Assembly (NCBI RefSeq): GCF_003228315.1
Contig: NZ_CP029693.1
Coordinates: forward strand, 5,986,501-6,050,500
DNA from: Pseudomonas putida
GTDB lineage: Bacteria > Pseudomonadota > Gammaproteobacteria > Pseudomonadales > Pseudomonadaceae
DNA: 64,000 nucleotides
Direction: 5' to 3'
Made by a program: the position numbers and the translations under genes. Positions 44,896 to 53,510 of the stretch are shown in pieces (position 1 is the first letter of the stretch; every line of letters begins with the position of its first letter). Below the pieces are notes generated by a model. That model was given only the letters and a program-made list of their open reading frames with translations. It had not been told where the DNA came from and did not search any database.

Positions 44896-45486
44896 TTGAA
44901 TAAAGCCCAACCGCTATCCATGCGCTACGACCCCCGCGAGCTCTCTGATGAGGAGTTGGTCGCGCGCTCGCATACCGAGCTGTTTCACGTAACGCGCGCC
45001 TATGAAGAACTGATGCGGCGTTACCAACGAACATTATTTAACGTCTGTGCACGATATCTCGGGAACGATCGCGACGCAGATGATGTCTGTCAGGAAGTGA
45101 TGTTGAAGGTGTTGTATGGCTTGAAGAACTTCGAAGGCAAGTCGAAGTTCAAGACATGGCTATATAGCATCACGTACAACGAATGCATCACGCAGTATCG
45201 GAAAGAACGGCGAAAGCGTCGCTTGATGGACGCATTGAGTCTTGACCCCCTCGAAGAAGCGTCCGAGGAAAAGGCGCCGAAACCCGAGGAGAAGGGCGGA
45301 CTTGATCGCTGGTTGGTGTATGTGAACCCGATTGACCGCGAAATTCTGGTGCTACGATTTGTCGCAGAGCTGGAGTTTCAGGAGATCGCAGACATCATGC
45401 ACATGGGCTTGAGTGCAACAAAAATGCGGTATAAACGTGCTCTAGATAAATTGCGTGAGAAATTTGCAGGCATTGCCGAAACTTAG
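44896..45486 (+). CDS. sigX: ECF sigma factor SigX
   Basis: A 196-residue extracytoplasmic-function sigma factor directing oprF and fatty-acid/envelope genes. Region 2 (about 27-93) has RTLFNVCARYLGNDRDADDVCQEVMLKVLYGLKNFEGKSKFKTWLYSITYNECITQYRKERRKR, and region 4 (about 135-185) has ILVLRFVAELEFQEIADIMHMGLSATKMRYKRALDKLREK. The start is TTG 44896 (MNKAQPLSMRYDPREL), which matches the P. aeruginosa N-terminus from memory; a later ATG at 44920 would trim 8 residues. No anti-sigma gene is adjacent. The sequence is almost identical to the P. aeruginosa protein, showing strong constraint. Confidence 0.95.
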   Translation: MNKAQPLSMRYDPRELSDEELVARSHTELFHVTRAYEELMRRYQRTLFNVCARYLGNDRDADDVCQEVMLKVLYGLKNFEGKSKFKTWLYSITYNECITQYRKERRKRRLMDALSLDPLEEASEEKAPKPEEKGGLDRWLVYVNPIDREILVLRFVAELEFQEIADIMHMGLSATKMRYKRALDKLREKFAGIAET

Positions 45487-45593
45487 TTCGGCGCAAAATT
45501 CTCTTACGTGTAGGCAAGTTCTGATAGAATTGCCGCCGAGTTGTCCCCCGGTTTGCGGGACTGCTTCACAATCACCAGATGGGGATTTAACGG

Positions 45594-46640
45594 ATGAAAC
45601 TGAAAAACACCTTGGGCTTGGCCATTGGTACTCTTATTGCCGCTACTTCGTTCGGCGCATTGGCACAGGGCCAAGGCGCAGTTGAAGGCGAGCTCAACTA
45701 CGGGAAAAAGTACAACGACAGCGTGAACAACGTTGAAGATGGCTACACTCCTGGCGCCTCCATCGGTTACTTCTTGACCGACGACGTATCGTTGAACGCT
45801 ACCTACAACAATGACGACCACACCCGTTCGAACAACGGTACTGGCCATCAGAAAATCGAAGGCGACCAGTTCGGTCTGAACGCTCAGTACCACTTCAACA
45901 ACGCTGGTGACGCTCTGCGTCCATACGTTCAAGGTGGTGTTAAGCACGGCAGCATGACCAACGTAGCCGCTGACGGCCACACCGGTCGTGACCAGTCGAC
46001 TTTCCTGACTGCAGGCGGTGGTCTGAAGTACTACTTCCTCGAAAACGTCTACGCTCGTGCTGGCGTAGAAGCTGACTACAAGCTGGACAACGGCCGTTGG
46101 GACTACATCCCGTCCGTAGGTCTGGGTGTAAACTTCGGTGGCGGCAACAAGCCAGCTGCTGCTCCGGTTCCAGCACCAGAAGTCTGCTCCGACAGCGACA
46201 ACGATGGCGTTTGCGACAACGTTGACAAGTGCCCAGACACCCCAGCCAACGTTACCGTTGACGCTGATGGCTGCCCGGCTGTTGCTGAAGTTGTTCGTGT
46301 AGAGCTGGACGTGAAGTTCGACTTCGACAAGTCGGTCGTCAAGCCAAACAGCTACGGCGACATCAAGAACCTGGCTGACTTCATGAAGCAGTACCCATCC
46401 ACCACCACTACTGTTGAAGGTCACACTGACAACGTCGGTCCTGACGCTTACAACCAGAAACTGTCCGAGCGTCGTGCAAACGCCGTTAAGCAAGTTCTGA
46501 CCAACCAGTACGGTGTTGAATCGTCCCGCGTTCAGTCTGTTGGCTACGGCGAATCCCGCCCAGTTGCTGACAACAAAACTGAAGCTGGCCGTGCTGTTAA
46601 CCGTCGCGTAGAAGCGCAGGTTGAAGCTCAAGCTAAGTAA
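45594..46640 (+). CDS. oprF: Major outer-membrane porin OprF
   Basis: The general porin and peptidoglycan anchor of Pseudomonas, 348 residues. It has a signal peptide (about 1-24, ending FGALAQ), then an N-terminal eight-stranded beta-barrel (about 25-180). A Pro/Ala hinge (NKPAAAPVPAPEVC) and a Cys/Asp-rich calcium-like repeat follow (CSDSDNDGVCDNVDKCPDTPANVTVDADGCP), with four cysteines. The C-terminal OmpA domain carries FDFDKSVVKPNSYGDIKNLADFM and GHTDNVGPDAYNQKLSERRANAVK. It lies 107 bases after sigX, on which its expression depends in part. ATG 45594 follows GGGGA. Confidence 0.98.
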   Translation: MKLKNTLGLAIGTLIAATSFGALAQGQGAVEGELNYGKKYNDSVNNVEDGYTPGASIGYFLTDDVSLNATYNNDDHTRSNNGTGHQKIEGDQFGLNAQYHFNNAGDALRPYVQGGVKHGSMTNVAADGHTGRDQSTFLTAGGGLKYYFLENVYARAGVEADYKLDNGRWDYIPSVGLGVNFGGGNKPAAAPVPAPEVCSDSDNDGVCDNVDKCPDTPANVTVDADGCPAVAEVVRVELDVKFDFDKSVVKPNSYGDIKNLADFMKQYPSTTTTVEGHTDNVGPDAYNQKLSERRANAVKQVLTNQYGVESSRVQSVGYGESRPVADNKTEAGRAVNRRVEAQVEAQAK

Positions 46641-46657
46641 TTAGCTCGCCGCTCCGA

Positions 46658-46685
46658 GAAAAGCCCGGCCTAGGCCGGGCTTTTC
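46658..46685 (+). terminator. Rho-independent terminator of oprF
   Basis: Perfect 12-bp stem GAAAAGCCCGGC / GCCGGGCTTTTC with a CTAG loop and T-rich 3' flank, 17 bases after the oprF stop codon. Confidence 0.95.
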
Positions 46686-46737
46686 TTTGTCTGCGATTTG
46701 GTGCCGTATCTGAAAAGATCGCAGCCTGCGGCAGCTT

Positions 46738-47493
46738 CTACACGGATCCCTGCATGAGCTGTCCAGGCTGCGACCTTTTGATCTTTTCTGCGGCTGCGAC
46801 CTCGCCGATAACCAGAATCGCAGGACTCTTCAAACCAAAGACGCAGGCATCTTCCTCCATCGCTGTCAGATCACTCCGACACTCCCGCTGATGCGGCAGC
46901 GAAGCGTTTTCAATCATCGCCACCGGCGTATCCAGGGCCATCCCGCCCAGGAGCAACTGCTCACGGATCTCCCCGAGTTTGGCCACCCCCATGTAGATCA
47001 CCAGCGTCGTCCCGCCCTGAGCCAGCGCCCGCCAATCCAGGCTGCTGCCGTCCTGGGTGTGGGCGGTCACCAGAGTCACGCCGCGTGCCACGCCGCGCAG
47101 TGTCAGCGGGATACCGCATTGCGTGGCGCCGGCAAGCCCGGCCGTGATGCCGTTGACCAGTTCCACTTCAATCCCGCGCTCACGCAACCACTGCGCTTCC
47201 TCGCCACCGCGACCGAAAATACAGGGATCACCCCCCTTGAGCCGTACCACGCATTTGCCCTGACGCGCGTATCGCAGCATCAGCCGATGAATGAAGGCCT
47301 GCGGCGTTGAGCGGCAGCCTCCGCGTTTACCAACGGGAATGATCCGCGCGCTGCCACAGTGCTCAAGGACGGCGTCATTCACCAGGTCATCGATCAGCAC
47401 GACATCCGCTTCTCGCATCGCCCGAACGGCTTTGAGCGTCAGCAATTCCGGATCACCCGGGCCTGCACCGACCAGCCAGACTTTTGCGTTCAT
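46738..47493 (-). CDS. cobA: Uroporphyrinogen-III C-methyltransferase (SUMT)
   Basis: Makes precorrin-2 by two methylations of uroporphyrinogen III, feeding siroheme (nitrite and sulfite reductases) and cobalamin. The 251 residues carry VWLVGAGPGDPELLTLKAVRAM, YARQGKCVVRLKGGDPCIFGRGGEE, and VNGITAGLAGATQCGIPLTLRG, all SUMT signatures. No siroheme-synthase (CysG) extension is present. ATG 47493 has TGAGGA 8 bases upstream; it begins 16 bases after the stop of the kinase gene, so it belongs to the nas transcription unit, supplying siroheme for nitrite reductase. Confidence 0.95.
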   Translation of the reverse strand: MNAKVWLVGAGPGDPELLTLKAVRAMREADVVLIDDLVNDAVLEHCGSARIIPVGKRGGCRSTPQAFIHRLMLRYARQGKCVVRLKGGDPCIFGRGGEEAQWLRERGIEVELVNGITAGLAGATQCGIPLTLRGVARGVTLVTAHTQDGSSLDWRALAQGGTTLVIYMGVAKLGEIREQLLLGGMALDTPVAMIENASLPHQRECRSDLTAMEEDACVFGLKSPAILVIGEVAAAEKIKRSQPGQLMQGSV

Positions 47494-47509
47494 CGTGTTT
47501 TCCTCAGGC

Positions 47510-49180
47510 TTAGCCATGAAACAGCGCAAACATCAGCGCCAGATTGATCAACAACGATCCCAACGCCAGCGCGCGCCATACCTTCAACGGCTCGCGTTCC
47601 AGCAAGGGCCTGGGGCGCACGTTCAAACTGCGACGCTCCCCCTGTTCCATCACCAGCAACCATTCCTCCGCCGTTTCAAAACGCTGGGCCGGATCCGCCG
47701 CGACCGCACGTTCCAGGCTTTGCGTGAGCCATTCCGGCAGATCCGGGCGATAGCGGCCGGGATTGACCGGCACGCCGAAACGCGGGCGCTGGAAGGCTTC
47801 GATCTCGCCGTAGGGATAGTGCCCGGTGAGCAGGTAATACAAGGTCACCCCGACCGCATACAGGTCCTGTTGCGGTGCCGGCCTTTCACCGCGAAACGCT
47901 TCCGGCGCTATGTAGCTCGGGGTTCCGGGCAGGGTAGAGGGCTGGTCTTCGGAAAGGCCCGAGCACCAGGCCAGGCCGAAATCCAGCAGGCGTAACTCGC
48001 CGTCATCCCCCAGCAACAGGTTTTCCGGCTTGATGTCGCGATGCAGGATCTGCCGTCGATGCAGCAGCCCGACCGCCTTCAGAAGGCGTTCAGCCAGTTC
48101 CCGCCACTGGGCCAGCGGCAATGGCCCGCTCTGCGTGAACTGTTGCGCCAGAGTCGAACCCGCGTATTCGCGCATCACGTAGTACAAATGCTGACGCTGG
48201 CCCGCGACATGGACTTCAGGAAAATGCCGCCCGGCGACCCGCTTGAGAAACCACTCTTCCGACAGCAACGCCTGTCCGGCCAAGTGATCGTCATGCAGCG
48301 AGCCGGGCAGGGTTTTCAGCAGCCAGGGTTGTTGGTGAGCGTCACGCACCCGATACAGCAGCGACTGCCGACTCTGGCCCAGGATGGATTCGACATGCCA
48401 GCCTTCGAAGTCCTGACCCGGTTTCAGCGCCGGAGGCAGCGGCCATTGCTGCAAATGAATCAGCGCATCGCCGATGCTGGTTTCACCCAGGGCATCGACC
48501 CGCACCAGCATGGCGCTGGCGTTGTCCTGGCTACCGGCCAGGTGCGCGGCATTCACCAGTGTCTGCGCAGCGCTGTCGAGGTCCGGCTGATCGCGCAGAA
48601 TCGCCGCAATCGCCGTATCGCCGAGCACCGCCCAGACACCGTCGCTGAGCAACACAAAGCTCTCATCGACCCGCAGTTCACCGTCGAGAAAATCCAGCAC
48701 CAGATGCTGATCGAGCCCCAGCGCGCGCTTGAGCACATGCTGCATGCCCGGTTGATCCCACACATGGTCTTCACTGACCCGCTGCAACTGGTCGCCATGC
48801 CAGCGATACACCCGACAATCGCCGACATGGGCCAGGGTGAAACGCCGGCCACGCATGACCAGCGCACTGACTGTGGTCAGCAAGGGTTGCCCGCCACCAT
48901 TGGCCTGCAGCCAGCGATTCTGCGCCAGCAACAGACGGTCCAGTGCCTGGGCAACGCCCCAGGTTTCCGGCGTGGCGTAGTAGTCCAGCGCCAGGGCCTG
49001 CAAGGTCGAGCGGGCGGCCAGGCCACCATCGGCGCACTGGCTGACACCGTCGGCAATGGCGAACAGGTAACCCTTGCTCGCGGCCAGTGCCGGGGCCGGC
49101 GTGACCAGGCGCAGGGCGTCCTGATTCTCCTCGCGCGGGCCAATGGCACTGGCTTCGGCAAAACTCAGCTGCAGGCTCAT
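47510..49180 (-). CDS. Bifunctional PP2C phosphatase/Ser-Thr protein kinase
   Basis: A 556-residue fusion. A PP2C-type phosphatase (about 1-230) has FAEASAIGPREENQDAL, FAIADGVSQCADGGLAA, LAHVGDCRVY and LLSDGVWAVL metal-site motifs. A Hanks-type kinase (about 260-520) follows, with the Lys in WLLKTLPG, HRDIKPENLLL catalytic loop, DFG in RLLDFGLAWC, and APE in YIAPEAF. The glycine loop reads GQSRQS and is degenerate. A C-terminal hydrophobic helix (about 533-553) anchors it in the membrane. It follows nasA with only a few bases between and precedes cobA by 16, so it is in the nitrate-assimilation operon. Targets are not known. Confidence 0.9.
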   Translation of the reverse strand: MSLQLSFAEASAIGPREENQDALRLVTPAPALAASKGYLFAIADGVSQCADGGLAARSTLQALALDYYATPETWGVAQALDRLLLAQNRWLQANGGGQPLLTTVSALVMRGRRFTLAHVGDCRVYRWHGDQLQRVSEDHVWDQPGMQHVLKRALGLDQHLVLDFLDGELRVDESFVLLSDGVWAVLGDTAIAAILRDQPDLDSAAQTLVNAAHLAGSQDNASAMLVRVDALGETSIGDALIHLQQWPLPPALKPGQDFEGWHVESILGQSRQSLLYRVRDAHQQPWLLKTLPGSLHDDHLAGQALLSEEWFLKRVAGRHFPEVHVAGQRQHLYYVMREYAGSTLAQQFTQSGPLPLAQWRELAERLLKAVGLLHRRQILHRDIKPENLLLGDDGELRLLDFGLAWCSGLSEDQPSTLPGTPSYIAPEAFRGERPAPQQDLYAVGVTLYYLLTGHYPYGEIEAFQRPRFGVPVNPGRYRPDLPEWLTQSLERAVAADPAQRFETAEEWLLVMEQGERRSLNVRPRPLLEREPLKVWRALALGSLLINLALMFALFHG

Positions 49181-49187
49181 GGCAGTG

Positions 49188-50399
49188 TCAGACCCGTGCA
49201 GCCGTGACGGCGGCCGAACCCCAGGTGGTTCTCCAGCGACGTTTCACCCCGTGCAAGCCGAACCAGGCGAGCACCGCGAGACTGGCGAACAGCCACAGCG
49301 CCAATTGGTAGCTGCCGGTGCCTTGCTTGATCGCGCCCATGCCGGCCGCGAGGGCGAAACCACCGATGCCGCCGGCCATGCCGATCAGCCCGGTCATCAC
49401 GCCGATCTCCCGGCGGAAGCGCTGTGGCACCAGCTGGAACACCGCGCCATTGCCGGCACCCAGGCCGAGCATGGTGCACACGAACAGTGCCAGGGCCGCG
49501 TAGGAACTCGGCAAATTGAAGCCCACGGCGGCGATGCAGATCGCCGCCACGGTGTACATCGCCAGCAAGGTGCGGATGCCACCGAAGCGATCCGCCAGTG
49601 CGCCGCCCAAGGGACGCATCAGGCTGCCACCGAACACGCAGGCGGCGGTGTAATAACCGGCGGTCACCGGGCTCAGCCCGTACTGGTCGTTGAAATAGCC
49701 GGGCAGGGCGCTGGCCAGGCCGATGAAACCACCGAAGGTCACGCTGTAGAAAAACATGAACCACCAGCTGTCACGGTCACCCAGTGCCTTGAAGTAGTCG
49801 GCCATCGACTTGGCCTTCGGCCGTTCCGGGGCATTTTTCGCGAGCCAGGCAAAGACGATCAGGGTGAGGATCAGCGGGATCAGGGCGAAGCCGAACACGT
49901 TGCTCCAGCCAAACGCGGCTGCCAATACCGGCGCAATCAGTGCCGCCAGTACAGTGCCCGAGTTACCCGCCCCGGCGATGCCCATGGCCTTGCCCTGGTG
50001 CTGCGGCGGGTACCACTGCGAGGCCAGGGGCAGGGCCACGGCGAAGGACGCGCCAGCCATGCCCAGGAAGAGTCCCAGCAGCAGTGCTTGTTCGTAGCTG
50101 TGGATGCCATGTTTCCAGGCGCCGAACAGTGCGGCGATCACGATCACCTGGCCGATCACTCCAGCGGTTTTCGGTGACAGACGATCGGCCAGCATGCCCA
50201 TCACGAAGCGCAGGACCGCGCCGGCCAGAATCGGCGTCGCCACCACCAGCCCGCGTTGCTGGGTGGTCAGGTGCAGGTCGGCGGCGATTTGCACCGCCAG
50301 AGGGCCGAGCAGGTACCAGACCATGAAACTCAGGTCGAAGTAGAGGAAGGCCGAAAACAGGGTTGGCGTATGGCCGGATTTCCAGAAGCTTGAATTCAT
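49188..50399 (-). CDS. nasA: Nitrate/nitrite transporter, MFS family
   Basis: An inner-membrane NarK/NasA-type MFS permease of 403 residues with twelve helices. The nitrate signature segments are present: GMAGASFAVALPLASQWYPPQHQGKAMGIAGAGNSGT and GLGAGNGAVFQLVPQRFRREIGVMTGLIGMAGGIGGF. ATG 50399 follows GAGGTG and sits about 90 bases after the leader terminator described below. The stop is 7 bases before the kinase start. The leader, plus nasS-nasT upstream, shows it is controlled by antitermination. Confidence 0.94.
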   Translation of the reverse strand: MNSSFWKSGHTPTLFSAFLYFDLSFMVWYLLGPLAVQIAADLHLTTQQRGLVVATPILAGAVLRFVMGMLADRLSPKTAGVIGQVIVIAALFGAWKHGIHSYEQALLLGLFLGMAGASFAVALPLASQWYPPQHQGKAMGIAGAGNSGTVLAALIAPVLAAAFGWSNVFGFALIPLILTLIVFAWLAKNAPERPKAKSMADYFKALGDRDSWWFMFFYSVTFGGFIGLASALPGYFNDQYGLSPVTAGYYTAACVFGGSLMRPLGGALADRFGGIRTLLAMYTVAAICIAAVGFNLPSSYAALALFVCTMLGLGAGNGAVFQLVPQRFRREIGVMTGLIGMAGGIGGFALAAGMGAIKQGTGSYQLALWLFASLAVLAWFGLHGVKRRWRTTWGSAAVTAARV

Positions 50400-50488
50400 C
50401 GCGCACCTCAGCTGAAAGGAGTCTCGAACGGGAGTCAGTCGGGGCGCCGCCGGGCGGCACCACCGGCCCCGGGCAATGGGGCCAAAAC

Positions 50489-50537
50489 AAAAAAACGCCG
50501 CTACCCGATTCGCCAGGGGCAAATGGGGTAAGCGACG
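50489..50537 (-). terminator. Leader terminator (attenuator) of nasA
   Basis: On the minus strand, GTCGCTTACCCC pairs with GGGTAGCGGC and is followed by TTTTTTT, i.e. a Rho-independent terminator about 90 bases before the nasA start. Its 5' arm shares four bases (50533-50536) with hairpin P2 of the antitermination element, so the two structures exclude each other. Confidence 0.8.
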
Positions 50538-50573
50538 TCTTTGTCGTGGGTGGGGCAACCGCCGTTGGTTACC
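50533..50573 (-). promoter_or_regulatory. Two-hairpin ANTAR (NasT) antitermination element
   Basis: Transcript order on the minus strand: P1 (50573-50554) with a 7-bp stem GGUAACC / GGUUGCC closing the six-base loop AACGGC, then P2 (50546-50533) with stem CGAC / GUCG closing AAAGAC. Both hexaloops have A at position 1 and G at position 4, the ANTAR-protein recognition rule, and P2 overlaps the terminator. The ANTAR protein NasT is encoded just upstream. Confidence 0.8.
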
Positions 50574-50622
50574 TGTGGGGATTACAAAGCCAGATCTGTG
50601 CCAACAGGGTGAGACCGTATGA

Positions 50623-50719
50623 TGGCCAATCGCGAGCAAGCTTTGCTCCTACAGGTTTCGGGTGAGTTCAATGTGGCGAACGACACAAAACCTGTAGGAG
50701 CAAAGCTTGCTCGCGATGG
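50623..50719. repeat. REP doublet, inverted arrangement
   Basis: Arms ATCGCGAGCAAGCTTTGCTCC and inverse, with the CTACAGG ends inward. It lies between nasA leader and the nasT 3' end. Confidence 0.88.
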
Positions 50720-50743
50720 CGCCCTGACAGGCGACACACTCCC

Positions 50744-51319
50744 TCAGCCCAACAACTCACTCATGGCAATGATCTGCTCCGCCACCTGAATCAGCTTCTG
50801 CTGGCGGCTCATGGCCTGGCGGCGCATCAGGGTGTAAGCCTCTTTCTCATTACAGTCCTTCATCTTCATCAACAGCCCCTTGGCCAGCTCGATGCGCTTG
50901 CGCTCGGCCAGTTGCTGGTCGCGGGCGTGCAGTTGCGCGCGCAAAGCCTGGTCGCTTTCGAAGCGCGCCATGGCGACGTCGAGAATCGGCTGCAAGCGCT
51001 GTGCGTGAATGCCTTCGACGATGTAGGCACTGACCCCGGACTTGATTGCCTGGCGCATCACGTCAGGGTCGTGTTCGTCGGTAAACATCACGATGGGGCG
51101 CGGCTGGTCGCGGCTGACCAGCACCACTTGCTCCATGACATCGCGACCCGGTGACTCGGTATCGATCAGGATCACGTCCGGACGCACCGTTTCGACGCGT
51201 TCGGGCAAGTCGATGGTCAATCCGGATTCATCGATCACCTCAAAGCCCGCTTCGGTCAGGGCCGCTTTCAGGCGCCCGACTTTTTTCGCGGTATCGTTGA
51301 TCAGCAGGATACGCAGCAT
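50744..51319 (-). CDS. nasT: ANTAR-domain response regulator NasT
   Basis: A 191-residue RNA-binding antiterminator. A receiver-like domain (about 1-120; LLINDTAKKVGRLKAAL, VILIDTESPGRD) is followed by an ANTAR helical domain (about 130-188; ELAKGLLMKMKDCNEKEAYTLMRRQAMSRQQKLIQVAEQII). In Azotobacter and Pseudomonas, NasS holds NasT until nitrate or nitrite is sensed, after which NasT binds nas leader RNA. The phospho-acceptor-like Asp is in LIDTES, but NasT is thought to work without phosphorylation. It is encoded directly downstream of nasS, with a 26-base gap or less. Confidence 0.93.
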   Translation of the reverse strand: MLRILLINDTAKKVGRLKAALTEAGFEVIDESGLTIDLPERVETVRPDVILIDTESPGRDVMEQVVLVSRDQPRPIVMFTDEHDPDVMRQAIKSGVSAYIVEGIHAQRLQPILDVAMARFESDQALRAQLHARDQQLAERKRIELAKGLLMKMKDCNEKEAYTLMRRQAMSRQQKLIQVAEQIIAMSELLG

Positions 51320-51334
51320 GTTCGTGGTCTCCTG

Positions 51335-52546
51335 TCAGCGGCTGGCGAATCGATGGGCGCTGTCGCTCATCGCATGCAGTTTGAAGCCACGGGCATAACC
51401 GACCGGATCGGAGCCGTCCCAGACCTTGCCGTCGATCAACTGGCTGCTGCGCATGTCCGTGCCCGCAGCGGCGACACCCACGGCGCTGGCGGCCTCACGG
51501 TACAAGTCCAACCGTTGGACCTGCCGGGCCACGCCGAGGTAATCCGGGTCGTCACGCAGCAGGCCCCAGCGGCGGAACTGGGTCATGAACCACATGCCAT
51601 CGGAGAGGTACGGCAAGTTGACCTCGCCATCACCGTAGAAACGCAACGCGTGGGGATCTTGCCAGCGATTGCCCAGGCCGTCGGCATAGTCGCCCAGCAG
51701 GCGCGGTTCGATGCAGTCCAGCGGTGCATCGAGGTACTGCGGTGCACTGAGCAATTGCGCGGTACTGCGGCGATTTTCGGTGCTCTCTTCAATGAAGCGA
51801 CTGGCTTCAAGGATCGCCATCACCAGCACGCGCGCGGTATTGGGGTACTGCTCGACGAAGGCGCGGGTGCAGCCGAGGACTTTTTCCGGGTGATCGGGCC
51901 AGATGGCCTGGGTCGTCGCCAGGGTGAAGCCGAGATCCTGTTGCACTGCACTCGCGGACCACGGCTCACCGACGCACATACCATCGATACGGCCCGCCTG
52001 CAGGTGCGCAACCATTTGCGGTGGCGGCACCACCACGCTGTCGACATCCCGCAACGGATGAATGCCCTGACTGGCTAGCCAGTAATAGAGCCACATGGCG
52101 TGGGTGCCGGTGGGGAAGGTCTGGGCGAAGGTCAGTTTTGAGCGAGTTTGGTGCACGTGCCGGTGCAATGCTTCAGGACCGGTCACGCCCAGCCCTTGCA
52201 AGCCACGGGACAGATGGATGCCCTGGCCGTTCTGGTTCAGGCCCATCAGCACAGCCATGTCGGTCGGGGCGACGCCACCGATGCCCAGATGCACCGCGTA
52301 GATCAAACCGTACAGGCTATGGGCGGCATCCAGTTCACCGCTGACCAGATTGTCCCGCAGGTTGGCCCAGGACGATTGACGCCTGAGGTTCAGGGTCAGG
52401 CCGTAGGGCTGGGCAAAGCCCTGGGTGGCGGCAACCACCACCGAAGCACAATCGCTCAGGGCCATGAAGCCGAGATTGATTTCGCGCTTTTCCGGGGCAT
52501 CGCTGCCATTGACCCAGGCCAGAGGGCCGACAGAGGGTTCGTTCAT
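51335..52546 (-). CDS. nasS: Nitrate/nitrite sensor NasS (NrtA-like)
   Basis: A 403-residue cytoplasmic homologue of periplasmic nitrate-binding proteins. It lacks a signal peptide, so it works inside the cell as the nitrate/nitrite sensor that sequesters NasT. It begins with MNEPSVGPLAWVNGSDAPEKREINLGFMALSDCASVVVAATQGFAQPYGL. The NrtA-like core includes TFPTGTHAMWLYYWLASQGIHPL, VVVPPPQMVAHLQAGRIDGMCVGEPWSASAV, and the C-terminal SQLIDGKVWDGSDPVGYARGF. ATG 52546 is preceded by AGGTGA about 8 bases up; the open frame upstream has no conserved sequence. Confidence 0.93.
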   Translation of the reverse strand: MNEPSVGPLAWVNGSDAPEKREINLGFMALSDCASVVVAATQGFAQPYGLTLNLRRQSSWANLRDNLVSGELDAAHSLYGLIYAVHLGIGGVAPTDMAVLMGLNQNGQGIHLSRGLQGLGVTGPEALHRHVHQTRSKLTFAQTFPTGTHAMWLYYWLASQGIHPLRDVDSVVVPPPQMVAHLQAGRIDGMCVGEPWSASAVQQDLGFTLATTQAIWPDHPEKVLGCTRAFVEQYPNTARVLVMAILEASRFIEESTENRRSTAQLLSAPQYLDAPLDCIEPRLLGDYADGLGNRWQDPHALRFYGDGEVNLPYLSDGMWFMTQFRRWGLLRDDPDYLGVARQVQRLDLYREAASAVGVAAAGTDMRSSQLIDGKVWDGSDPVGYARGFKLHAMSDSAHRFASR

Positions 52547-52771
52547 CGTCTGTTCACCTTGCAAAAAAAAGCGCCGTCCCGGTCCCTGCACGCGCAAGGC
52601 CGAGCGACGACGCCATTGTCCTGGCACGCATCCCGCCGTTGGCATGTGTGCTGATACCACTGCGGCTGCAAGGCATATGCCACTCAGGCTTTCATCAGCA
52701 TTACATCAGGATTGCGCGCTTCCTCTCTTTCATCCTGCCGAGCTACGTCGAAAGGTCCAAAGGAGATTGGC

Positions 52772-53506
52772 GTGCACATCGAGTCATCCTGCACCACACG
52801 TTTTCCGGATGCCCGTTCCAGCGATCGGGTAGTGCATCTGCGCGTCAGCGAGTCCCCCGTTTATCTGGTCAGCGAGCAGTGCGCGCAAACCTGCTGTCTG
52901 CCGGCCGGCTGGGAAGGGCTGATGGCTGTCAACGGTGCATTTGAGGTGAAGGGCCGTTTGCAGGCGCAGTCGATCGTGCAGGCGCCGCTGATGAAATTGC
53001 AGGTATTCATCGACCTTGGCAACGCGTTGGTCGATCAACGACCCCTTCAGGCACCCTGGGCGCTATTGCCGGTGCCCTATCCGAACGTTGAGTCCGAGCG
53101 GTTGCTCGAGCGCTGGTACATCGCCCAGGCGATGGCCAGTGGCGAGGCGTGGCAAGCCTTCGCCAGTGTATTGCGGCATACCGAGAGTTACGGGCTTGTG
53201 CGCTTTTTGCTGGAGCAGGGCACCCATAGCGAAAAATTGACCACCCTGGCACAGCGCTATGGCGTTTCGGTGTCGCATTTTCGTCGCCTGTGCAGGCAAG
53301 CGCTGGGCACGGCGGCCAAGCCAGCGTTGCGTGGCTGGCGCACGGCCCAGGCGCTGTTGAACATGAGCCTGCGCGAAGGCTCCCTGACGGATGTGGCACT
53401 GGAGTTCGGTTTTGCCTCGTCGTCGCATTTTTCCAGAGAGATCCGCGAAATGGTGGGCTTCACGCCCAGCAGCCTGGCCGACATTACCTACCTTCCAGGC
53501 AAGTGA
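52772..53506 (+). CDS. AraC-family regulator of type III secretion, InvF-like
   Basis: A 244-residue AraC/XylS activator with a C-terminal pair of helix-turn-helix motifs (about 160-240). YGVSVSHFRRLCRQALGTAAKPALRGWRTAQALLNMSL and VALEFGFASSSHFSREIREMVGFTPSSL resemble Salmonella InvF (YGVSYTHFRRLCSRALGGKAK ... SHFSSEIKELIG, from memory). Position right before an InvG-like secretin reproduces the invF-invG order. The start is GTG 52772, with AAGGAG 8 bases upstream; the open frame extends upstream to 52712. The frame is intact, unlike its neighbours. Divergent from nasS, with no gene in the 225 bp between. Confidence 0.85.
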   Translation: MHIESSCTTRFPDARSSDRVVHLRVSESPVYLVSEQCAQTCCLPAGWEGLMAVNGAFEVKGRLQAQSIVQAPLMKLQVFIDLGNALVDQRPLQAPWALLPVPYPNVESERLLERWYIAQAMASGEAWQAFASVLRHTESYGLVRFLLEQGTHSEKLTTLAQRYGVSVSHFRRLCRQALGTAAKPALRGWRTAQALLNMSLREGSLTDVALEFGFASSSHFSREIREMVGFTPSSLADITYLPGK

Positions 53507-53510
53507 GCCA

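Noticed and set aside
45504..46631. Minus-strand frame opposite oprF with Val/Ser-rich sequence
   Set aside because: The plus strand is unmistakably oprF; the antisense frame follows its codon choice.
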